Shown here piece by piece: positions 1 to 5,236 of a stretch of 7,823 nt of DNA. The notes below the pieces were generated by a model, which worked only from the letters and a program-made list of their open reading frames with translations, searched no databases and was not told where the DNA came from. A program made the position numbers and the translations under genes. The stretch is from Oscillospiraceae bacterium (lineage in GTDB: Bacteria; Bacillota; Clostridia; Oscillospirales; Oscillospiraceae): the NCBI GenBank assembly GCA_016296635.1, contig JAEDIZ010000099.1, positions 1-7,823 of the forward strand. The letters are read 5' to 3'. Positions within the stretch are counted from its first letter, which is position 1. Every line of letters starts with the position of its first letter.

Positions 1-177
1 ACAAATGCAGTACATAACTGGACTGATGAAATTCTGAATTCCTTTGATTGCGTGTTCACTAACGGCTTCACAGAGGGCTGTAACAACAAGATAAAGGTCA
101 TAAAGCGTGTCTCATTTGGCGTTCGCAACTTCGATTACTTCAGAAACAGGATTCTTCATTGTGCCTCTCTCACCTAA
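1..177 (+). CDS. ISL3-family transposase, C-terminal fragment (5' end outside window)
   Basis: Frame 1 is open from the first base to TAA at 175-177, giving 58 residues. It has no start because the gene enters from the left edge. The stretch NGFTEGCNNKIKVIKR, followed by SFGVRNFDYFRNRIL, is the typical end of the catalytic domain of ISL3 (IS204/IS1001/IS1096/IS1165) transposases, where the E of the TEG motif is the last acidic catalytic residue. The protein would cut and join the element's ends. Nothing in the visible part is broken, and the stop is doubled (TAA TAA). Whether the upstream part is intact cannot be seen. Confidence 0.85.
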   Translation, partial: TNAVHNWTDEILNSFDCVFTNGFTEGCNNKIKVIKRVSFGVRNFDYFRNRILHCASLT

Positions 178-178
178 T

Positions 179-214
179 AAACAGGAGTGAGCGGTGCACC
201 GCTCACTCCTGTTT
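179..214 (+). terminator. Perfect palindromic intrinsic terminator of the transposase gene
   Basis: A 16-bp arm, ACAGGAGTGAGCGGTG, is followed at once by its exact reverse complement, and A/T pairs extend the symmetry to 179-214. A T-run follows at 212-216. The hairpin starts within the second stop codon of the transposase. In the minus direction the flank supplies AA(C)A rather than a long T-run, so it mainly works for + transcripts, though the stem could also block readthrough into the element from the right. Confidence 0.85.
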
Positions 215-218
215 TTTA

Positions 219-257
219 GGTCTTCTTTTGCTCTACCCCAACTATTGACATAGAGCC
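219..257 (+). repeat. Candidate right terminal inverted repeat of the ISL3-like element
   Basis: The sequence between the transposase terminator and the RNA gene terminator ends in CTACCCCAACTATTGACATA followed by GAGCC. Its reverse complement begins with GGCTCTATGTCAA, in keeping with ISL3-type ends. The partner repeat lies outside the window, so the inner limit of the repeat is uncertain. Confidence 0.6.
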
Positions 258-258
258 C

Positions 259-291
259 AAAAAAAGGACGCGGCACCGAAGTACCGCGTCC
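259..291 (-). terminator. Intrinsic terminator with a UUCG tetraloop and a seven-T tract
   Basis: On the minus strand the RNA reads GGACGCGGUAC-UUCG-GUGCCGCGUCC followed by seven U. This forms an 11-bp stem (one U-G wobble) closed by a C(UUCG)G tetraloop, the most stable common cap. The T-tract is 259-265. In the + direction no T-run follows, so the terminator is directional. It ends the RNA candidate at 259-423, and the insertion sequence begins one or two bases beyond it. Confidence 0.9.
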
Positions 292-423
292 GAAAAACGC
301 TGATCTCCTGTTGCCGCGACGCAAACCTTTGACCATCCAGGGGAAAGCAAAGTGGAGAAAGCGTTTTTACCATAAAAAAACACTTCCCCTAAATGGTCAA
401 CCATATTCAGTTTACGTCGCAAC
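259..423 (-). ncRNA. Candidate structured non-coding RNA, about 160 nt, possible pseudoknot
   Basis: No protein gene is convincing here: the one minus-strand reading frame would start inside the promoter's -35 element. The minus-strand RNA instead folds well by eye. The closing stem pairs 420-423 with 310-313 and 410-419 with 317-326 (10 bp, one G-U), with a three-base bulge at 314-316. An inner stem pairs 393-400 with 329-336 (8 bp). A further stem pairs 384-390 with 339-345 (7 bp). The apical loop carries AAAAACGC (361-368), complementary to GCGUUUUU (293-300) in the linker before the terminator, and CUCC (354-357) can pair with GGAG (305-308). Together these would form a pseudoknot. A promoter places the transcript start near 420, at the first bases of the closing stem. 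I cannot assign it to a known class; 6S RNA has a similar size and rod shape, but I see no diagnostic motif. Confidence 0.6.
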
Positions 424-426
424 ACC

Positions 427-455
427 AATATACCATGACATCCTTGGAAAATCAA
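427..455 (-). promoter_or_regulatory. Sigma-A-type promoter for the RNA candidate
   Basis: On the minus strand, TTGATT (450-455) and TATATT (427-432) are separated by exactly 17 bases. A start 6 to 8 bases downstream falls at about 419-421, inside the first helix of the structured RNA. No ribosome binding site plus start codon follows in a sensible arrangement, which fits an RNA gene rather than a protein gene. Confidence 0.65.
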
Positions 456-493
456 TGTATTGACGGAAAAAGGTCATGTGAAATCTATGGGTG

Positions 494-534
494 AAAGCAC
501 AGCCAAAGTAAAGTGCATCTTTGGCTGTGCTTTT
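494..534. terminator. 15-bp hairpin terminator, probably the end of the minus-strand cluster
   Basis: The arms AAAGCACAGCCAAAG (494-508) and CTTTGGCTGTGCTTT (519-533) are perfect complements around a 10-base loop. The + side is followed by TTTT and the minus side by TTT then CACC, so it may act in both directions, better in the + direction by tail. It sits between the small gene at 661-1035 and the promoter of the RNA candidate, and so separates the two minus-strand units. No other terminator-like hairpin is seen between the symporter stop at 1070 and here. Confidence 0.7.
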
Positions 535-577
535 GTCAGGTCAAAATGCGTTCATCGTGAAAAGAATAGTGATACCC

Positions 578-606
578 CTAATAAATGAAGAAATGTAAGT
601 TGTCAA
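578..606 (-). promoter_or_regulatory. Possible promoter inside the 535-660 gap
   Basis: A perfect TTGACA (601-606) lies 17 bases from TATTAG (578-583) on the minus strand, four of six matches to TATAAT. A start near 571 would yield a transcript of only about 80 nt before the hairpin at 494-534. The only reading frame after it is a four-codon ATG AAC GCA TTT TGA. Nothing else is recognisable between 535 and 660. The match could be chance in this A/T-rich stretch. Confidence 0.3.
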
Positions 607-660
607 ACTCCTTAGATGAAGGATAGAAAATATAGCCAGCCTCTGTCACATGTAACAAGC

Positions 661-1035
661 TTACCAAGGTTGGTTTTCCTCATAATCCGATGGATGCGCG
701 CGGTATTCTTCATAATCATCGAAATAATAATACCATCCATCGCCTACTTCTTCACAGCAAACCTGAAAAGCTGTTTTCGGTGTGCTCTGATTGTCAAAGG
801 TGCAAGCTATTCCGCAATCCACTTCACCCATTGTCCTGTACCAAAGCTCAAAACTAATTGTATTAGCCTCTTTGTCCTTCCATATCCTTTTGCACCCGGC
901 GCGCCAAAGGCGGCTAATGCTGAATCTCACCTCTGCTGATGCGATATCATGGTCATCAAACTCGTAAATTATTTGCCCATTATTTTGTTTGATCAAAGTA
1001 GAATCGCATTCCAATTCTTTCAAATAACTGATCAT
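661..1035 (-). CDS. Small acidic protein of unknown function (124 aa)
   Basis: I do not recognise this protein. It has 124 residues, no membrane segment and no signal peptide. It is rich in Asp, Glu and aromatic residues, with a C-terminal tail WYYYFDDYEEYRAHPSDYEE. Short alternating hydrophobic stretches such as TISFELWYRTMG suggest a beta-rich fold; this is inference. The ATG is preceded directly by an in-frame TGA, and no Shine-Dalgarno sequence is visible before it, so translation is uncertain. It starts 34 bases after the symporter stop and is more A/T-rich than the cluster, so it may be a later addition or an unrelated gene carried at the cluster's 3' end. The opposite-strand frame at 616-939 reads as a hydrophobic shadow of this acidic protein. 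Confidence 0.5.
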   Translation of the reverse strand: MISYLKELECDSTLIKQNNGQIIYEFDDHDIASAEVRFSISRLWRAGCKRIWKDKEANTISFELWYRTMGEVDCGIACTFDNQSTPKTAFQVCCEEVGDGWYYYFDDYEEYRAHPSDYEENQPW

Positions 1036-1069
1036 TCAGTTCTAAATAATCATTCTTTATAATCAATCG

Positions 1070-2527
1070 TTATTTCTGCTCATGACACCGAACGGTATCT
1101 CCGCACAGCATACTTGCTACGACCATCGTCACGAAGGCAACAATCACTGCTGCATAGGTTTCAGTAAACCAAGGTGCAATCGGGTAGCTCCCAGTACTCA
1201 GTTTTGCAACTACCCATCCGACTGCCACCAGGCCAGTGCAGATCATACTGATGCAGGCACCCTTTTCGGTCGCCCGTTTCCAGAACATTCCAAGTATTAC
1301 GATCACAAAGGTAGCGCCACGGAGTGAGTAGGCGGAATAGACGATATCCAGTACAGCACTTGCATTGACGAGTGCAATCGCTCCAATGCAGCAAACCACG
1401 CCCGACAGCGCCGTTGTCCAGCGGGCAACACGCAGAACCTCCGCATCTGTCGCCGTTGGCCTTATCACCCCCTGATACAGATCTTTAGTAATCATAGTGC
1501 CGGAGGCCAAAATGATTGGCGAGACTGTGGAGAGGATAGCTGCGAGAATAGCTGCCAAAATAAGCCCGCCAACGATCGGATTGAGATTCATCATCAGCGC
1601 CGAAAGCGCCGATTTCCCGTCTGTCACCAATTCACCCGCTGTGTTGAGCAGCGTTCCCTGATGGCTCATCACCTTAGCGACCATGCCCAGAATCGCTGTC
1701 AGGAAGCCAAAGGGTGCCGCTACAAAGGCTGTCAGGATGCATGCCTTTCGCGCAGTCGGAATATCTTTGGAGGCCAGGACCGGTTGAATCCCAGCCTGCG
1801 CTGTGCACGCACCAAGCAGGCTGGCAATCAACCACGAACTGATTTTCGGGAAACCAATGGAAAGCATGCTCATGTAGTTGCCACCGCTGCTCTTCTCCAC
1901 GGAGGCTATTCCACTGCTGAGACCTGTCCAGCCTCCGATCTTCGTAAGGGCGATTATGACTGCGAAGATCATTCCGCCGTACATGGCAAATAGATGAACC
2001 TTGCTGGTTGAGGCAACTGCGTTCATACCGCCCGCCAGTGTATATACAATAAAAATAGCTGCGAAGACTATGCAGGTAACTGTGAAATCCAGCCCTAAAA
2101 GACTCTGCCCAAGTTTACCAGCCGCAATCATCTGCGACAGACCGACTGCGAGCATTACCAATGTTAACAGCAGGCTGGAAACCGTACGGGCATGATGACC
2201 GAAATAATGCTCAATGATTCCCGGTACAGTCACGGAGTTCAGGCTCCTATATATTTTTGCAAAGCACAAGGCCAGGAACATGACGCCGATCCCGTTTGCG
2301 ATCGTGTACCATGCTCCGGACAGACCGTATAGAAAGCCATATTCAGCGACGCCTGTCGTAGCTGTGCCCCCCAGCCACTCGCCGGTGGAGGCACAAACAA
2401 TGGCGAACAGTCCCAATTGCTCCCCATGAAAGGCATCCGCAGTTTTGGATTTTCTGGCGGATAGCAGTCCGACGATCACAGTCAGAGCAAAATAGAGAAC
2501 GATCACTGCCATTTGAATGGACAACAT
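1070..2527 (-). CDS. Sodium:solute symporter (SSS family), 485 aa
   Basis: This is a full-length cytoplasmic-membrane permease of the SSS (SLC5-like) family, which couples substrate uptake to Na+ entry. The first helix is at about residues 5-22, followed by GEWLGGTATTGVAEYGFLYG (49-68), the conserved unwound-helix region. YTLAGGMNAVASTSKVH (162-178) and AQAGIQPVLASKDIPTARKA (243-262) are the usual family loops. LAAILSTVSPIILASG (328-343) is the helix 8 equivalent, with S333 and T334 at the expected Na2 sodium-site positions. About 13 helices can be seen, and the length is normal. The ATG at 2527 has AAAGGGTGA upstream at workable spacing. The gene follows the MBL gene after 72 bases that contain a hairpin. 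The substrate is unknown; context suggests the same compound, or a product of it, handled by the CoA-transferase. Confidence 0.9.
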   Translation of the reverse strand: MLSIQMAVIVLYFALTVIVGLLSARKSKTADAFHGEQLGLFAIVCASTGEWLGGTATTGVAEYGFLYGLSGAWYTIANGIGVMFLALCFAKIYRSLNSVTVPGIIEHYFGHHARTVSSLLLTLVMLAVGLSQMIAAGKLGQSLLGLDFTVTCIVFAAIFIVYTLAGGMNAVASTSKVHLFAMYGGMIFAVIIALTKIGGWTGLSSGIASVEKSSGGNYMSMLSIGFPKISSWLIASLLGACTAQAGIQPVLASKDIPTARKACILTAFVAAPFGFLTAILGMVAKVMSHQGTLLNTAGELVTDGKSALSALMMNLNPIVGGLILAAILAAILSTVSPIILASGTMITKDLYQGVIRPTATDAEVLRVARWTTALSGVVCCIGAIALVNASAVLDIVYSAYSLRGATFVIVILGMFWKRATEKGACISMICTGLVAVGWVVAKLSTGSYPIAPWFTETYAAVIVAFVTMVVASMLCGDTVRCHEQK

Positions 2528-2555
2528 CTTAATTTCACCCTTTGTTATTCATGAA

Positions 2556-2601
2556 AAGCGCCTATATGCTCAGGGGTTTATCCGGGGTGTCCAAGGCGCT
2601 T
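2556..2601 (-). other. Intergenic inverted repeat overlapping the MBL stop codon
   Basis: AAGCGCC and GGCGCTT (7 bp) flank a 32-base loop. The upstream arm on the minus strand shares its first bases with the TAA stop of the MBL gene, and the downstream arm is followed by only TTCATG. The loop is long and the T-run weak, so this is a poor terminator. An mRNA-processing or partial attenuation role between the hydrolase and symporter genes is possible. Confidence 0.4.
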
Positions 2602-3484
2602 ATCCTCTTTTTTCATATTCCTGAATCAACATGGAGACCATGTGCCGCGCGTTTAGCAGGAAAGCCTCCTCGATCTGTACCCGATTCAGGGCAGCATAAA
2701 AGTATTGCTGCTTGAATTCATCCACGAGTTGCTCCTCGCTTTTTCCGGCAAGGTAGCCCTCTATGACGCGCCGGCGGATCTCCTCGCTCCAATACAGGGC
2801 ACGGTCAAGGAAGCTGCAGCTGAAGGTCTCATCCGCAAGGCCATCGTGAGGAAAGAGAATCCTGCGAATAGGAAGCCGCCGTATCTTCTGAATGGAGTCG
2901 ATTGTCATCGCATAGCCCACGACGTAGCCAGGCTTGACCAGCTTGCCGCCCATGGGGATTCCCAAGGTCTCAGATGAGATCAGAAGGCCCTCCGACTCGC
3001 AATAAAGCGCCATGCTGCATTTTGTGTGCCCGGGTGTCAAATACACCGTGAACACGAGCGGCCCGATCGTCAGCTGACTGCCTTCTCCTAAAGTCTGATC
3101 TACCTTGAGTTCTGCGAGAGCTTCACTGCCGTAGGGAGAGCAGCCGTTGCGTTCCGCTGCCTTTCGGTTGAGCTCTATCATTTTTTGCAGGGCATGGGGA
3201 CGTTTTATGATCTCGGCAGTTCGCTCGCTAGCCACGATGATCGCCTCCGGAAACGCGGCCTTTACTGATGCTGCGCCAGAGATGTGATCATAATGCGAGT
3301 GCGTCAGGATCACATATTTGAGTTGAAAATCTCCCAGAGACTCACGAATGTTCGCAACCAACTGGTCGCAGCAGAAGCCATAGCCTGCGTCGACGAGCGC
3401 CGCCTCTGTTCCGCAGCGGAGCAAAAAGGCTTCACCTCCAGCCACTGGCGCGACCTGGTCTACCTGATAAATGGCGTCTTCCAT
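2600..3484 (-). CDS. MBL-fold (metallo-beta-lactamase superfamily) hydrolase, 294 aa
   Basis: This is a soluble metal-dependent hydrolase. The zinc motif HSHYDH is at residues 62-67 in LTHSHYDHISG, the third-motif His is H153 in TPGHTKCSMALY, and a late metal His is H213 in LFPHDGLAD. The position usually held by the bridging Asp (as in GDTL) reads SSETLG, with E172 in its place. This may be a subfamily trait or may alter metal binding. Residues 225-290 form a helical tail. The start is the ATG at 3484, preceded by GGGAGGAAGC. A longer frame from 3544 would run back into the regulator gene and lacks a ribosome site. It begins 13 bases after the PucR stop, so the two are surely co-transcribed. 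No signal peptide is seen. The substrate is unknown; thioester or lactone hydrolysis would fit a CoA-transferase neighbour, but that is inference. Confidence 0.88.
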   Translation of the reverse strand: MEDAIYQVDQVAPVAGGEAFLLRCGTEAALVDAGYGFCCDQLVANIRESLGDFQLKYVILTHSHYDHISGAASVKAAFPEAIIVASERTAEIIKRPHALQKMIELNRKAAERNGCSPYGSEALAELKVDQTLGEGSQLTIGPLVFTVYLTPGHTKCSMALYCESEGLLISSETLGIPMGGKLVKPGYVVGYAMTIDSIQKIRRLPIRRILFPHDGLADETFSCSFLDRALYWSEEIRRRVIEGYLAGKSEEQLVDEFKQQYFYAALNRVQIEEAFLLNARHMVSMLIQEYEKRG

Positions 3485-3497
3485 GCTTCCTCCCGCC

Positions 3498-5072
3498 TTA
3501 TTCTTTTTCGGGCCTTCCGAGTGTTTTTTGCAGCTTCCACACATTTAACCTGAACATGAAATTCCTGCATTCTACGATGTCTTCAAAATCCACCATCAGA
3601 AAGTCCCCGATCTTTTTTATCCGGTAGCGCATGGAGTTCTCGTGCAGGTACAACTCTTGTGCCGCTTTTCTGTAGTTACCACAGGCCAGATAAGCCTCCA
3701 GCGTCATGATACAGTCGAAAGACATGCTCTCTTGCTTTCTCTCGAGGATGTCAAAACAACGTGTCAAAGAACCACCATTGGCTGAGTTCATCACCAGATA
3801 ATAGGGATAAATGTCGTTGAAATAGCAGTATTTTTTCTCTGGCCAGATACGCGGGCAATAGTCTTGTACATTTTTTGCTTCAAAGTAGCTTTGCTCTAAC
3901 CGGTTCGGAGCGTCATAAAGATCACTGATATACAGGTGTTCGTTTTCTTCAAGATACAGACAGATCTCTGATATGATCGATTGCAGCGCCAGCTCCGGGT
4001 CTGCATCGTCCCGGCGCAGCGAAAGGCGCAGAATGCCCACAGTCTCACGTAAAACAGGGTTTTGCGCGACCCAGAAGCTGCAGGAGGCGTCCTCTGTCCG
4101 TGACACCACGTCAGAGAGATTAGCTTTAAAGCTCTGGATGTCCGTTAGGGCAGCACATACGACAACATAATAATCTTTCCCTGGCCTGGTTCGTCGGTTG
4201 AGATTGTTCTGGGTATGGGAGTCGATTTTTTTTCCTCCGGCAACAGCTGCAATGGCACGCGTAAACATCTCGTCTTCCGATTCGACCCAGGAAATCTGTT
4301 CGGTTCGGATGATCTCACACTGGGCAAGAATGTCCTTGATCTCATCCAGAATGCTTGGAGACTTGGATAGAAGAATAAGAGATCGGGCGGCTGAATCCTC
4401 CAGCGAGGCAGTCAAACCTGTGTAAAACAGGTAGGTGTCATTGAAGAAATATTGTCCTGAACGCAGACTTTTGCTGCCCATATACCGAAAGAATTCCTCG
4501 ATCTGCTCGCGCGCTTTTTCATCGCCCACGAAATGGACGGCGCGGTTGCCTTCATCCAGAAACATCACGGGGAGATCAAAGAATTGGAAGATGGTTTCTC
4601 CCATTTCCACAGCACCGCTTTCTCTGGCTTTTCTCACCTTATCCACAAGCTTGGACCGAATCGTGCTGTATTTTTCTGGAATCGCAAGCTGATAGCTGAT
4701 CTCATAAAACACAGAAATGATGTCGGTCCAGACATAGGAATAGGGGATAATTACCAGAGGAAGGCAGTTGTTATCGCAAAGATCGATCACAGACTGCGGA
4801 AGAACGCTGAGATACCGACTCATTTTGATGCCGAAGGCACAGGCGTTGTTTTTGATCAGGCCTTCACTGAATTCATAAAGACGCTTAGGATCGTTGTCGA
4901 AAATGTAGGTCGAGGTCAAAATGAATTCTCCGCCGTGGAGCCACTTTGGGCCGTCCGGGGCGTCCAGCACGGTGACCTTCAAGACTTCTCTTGTCAGCCC
5001 GCCATTGCCTGCCACTAGAGACAGATTTTTCATCCTGATATCTTCAAGAAAACTCTGCACAGTGATTTTCAA
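3498..5072 (-). CDS. PucR-family transcriptional regulator, 524 aa (TTG start)
   Basis: The N-terminal PucR domain begins at once (TVQSFLEDIRMKNLSLVAG) and includes TREVLKVTVLDAPDGPKWL and GGEFILTSTYIF, covering about residues 1-125. The middle part (about 130-430) is a divergent sensory or GGDEF-like region, as in CdaR/PucR proteins. The C-terminal helix-turn-helix of the family is LEAYLACGNYRKAAQELYLH followed by ENSMRYRIKKIG, at about residues 458-490. Such proteins usually activate genes for use of purines, amino acids or other nitrogen and carbon sources. The start chosen is TTG at 5072, because GGAGGT lies six bases before it; the upstream ATG at 5087 overlaps that ribosome site and has none of its own. 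It has its own promoter, and the MBL gene follows after 13 bases. It probably controls this cluster. Confidence 0.9.
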   Translation of the reverse strand: MKITVQSFLEDIRMKNLSLVAGNGGLTREVLKVTVLDAPDGPKWLHGGEFILTSTYIFDNDPKRLYEFSEGLIKNNACAFGIKMSRYLSVLPQSVIDLCDNNCLPLVIIPYSYVWTDIISVFYEISYQLAIPEKYSTIRSKLVDKVRKARESGAVEMGETIFQFFDLPVMFLDEGNRAVHFVGDEKAREQIEEFFRYMGSKSLRSGQYFFNDTYLFYTGLTASLEDSAARSLILLSKSPSILDEIKDILAQCEIIRTEQISWVESEDEMFTRAIAAVAGGKKIDSHTQNNLNRRTRPGKDYYVVVCAALTDIQSFKANLSDVVSRTEDASCSFWVAQNPVLRETVGILRLSLRRDDADPELALQSIISEICLYLEENEHLYISDLYDAPNRLEQSYFEAKNVQDYCPRIWPEKKYCYFNDIYPYYLVMNSANGGSLTRCFDILERKQESMSFDCIMTLEAYLACGNYRKAAQELYLHENSMRYRIKKIGDFLMVDFEDIVECRNFMFRLNVWKLQKTLGRPEKE

Positions 5073-5077
5073 AAAAG

Positions 5078-5085
5078 CACCTCCC
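5078..5085 (-). promoter_or_regulatory. Ribosome binding site that sets the PucR TTG start
   Basis: GGGAGGTG on the minus strand is followed by six bases (CTTTTT) and then TTG AAA ATC. The ATG at 5085-5087 shares a base with this motif and so cannot use it. The resulting N-terminus, MKITVQSFLED, matches how PucR domains usually begin. Confidence 0.8.
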
Positions 5086-5168
5086 ATTGTGTCGTGCGGC
5101 TATATCCTATGCTAACCATTTCTTATGCCATTTTTCCGCCGTCGCGATCTGGCCTTTGACATGAGTCT

Positions 5169-5197
5169 ATTATATCATGCATGACGGAAAACGGTAA
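5169..5197 (-). promoter_or_regulatory. Promoter of the PucR-MBL-symporter unit
   Basis: On the minus strand a perfect TATAAT (5169-5174) is preceded by a 17-base spacer and TTACCG (5192-5197), a weak -35 element with three of six consensus bases. A start near 5162 gives a leader of about 90 nt before the TTG codon. A weak -35 with a perfect -10 fits an activated or regulated promoter. Confidence 0.6.
5175..5184. promoter_or_regulatory. Palindrome TCATGCATGA abutting the -10 box (possible operator)
   Basis: The 10-base perfect palindrome lies in the promoter spacer, directly touching TATAAT. A dimeric regulator bound here would cover the promoter. That PucR itself or another factor binds here is inference. 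Confidence 0.35.
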
Positions 5198-5236
5198 ATC
5201 TTACAAAAATCGCACGATACGATGAGGCCCAGCGGC

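Larger units (their letters stand above)
1..257 (+). mobile_element. Right end of an ISL3-like insertion sequence (partial, left part outside window)
   Basis: This segment holds, in order, the C-terminus of a DDE transposase, a palindromic terminator directly after its stop, and a terminal sequence ending in GACATAGAGCC. Read inward on the minus strand, that terminus begins GGCTCTATGTCAATAGTTGG, which resembles the GG(C/T)TCT-type inverted repeats I associate with the ISL3 family. The last base of the element is placed at about 257 because a different unit, the T-tract of a minus-strand terminator, begins at 259. The left end and the opposite target duplication are not in the window, so the boundary is inferred from one side only. 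Confidence 0.75.

Noticed and set aside
259..423. T-box or ZTP-type riboswitch
   Set aside because: The terminator's CGCGGUAC recalls T-box antiterminators, but there is no AGGGUGGNACCGCG motif ahead of it and no Stem I features. The CCGCCUGGGC core of ZTP riboswitches is also missing.
216..455. A 79-codon frame on the minus strand over the RNA candidate
   Set aside because: Its ATG lies within the -35 element of a good promoter, it has no ribosome site, and it reads through the terminator hairpin into the IS end. The same bases are better explained by RNA structure.
616..939. A 107-codon + strand frame opposite the small acidic gene
   Set aside because: Its hydrophobic, Ile/Phe-rich product is what the complement of an acidic, aromatic-rich protein gives. 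No ribosome site was seen.
5200..5236. Intrinsic terminator after the CoA-transferase
   Set aside because: A T-run (ATTTTTG) is present, but only 4-bp pairings precede it, so I do not call a terminator. Readthrough into pucR remains possible.
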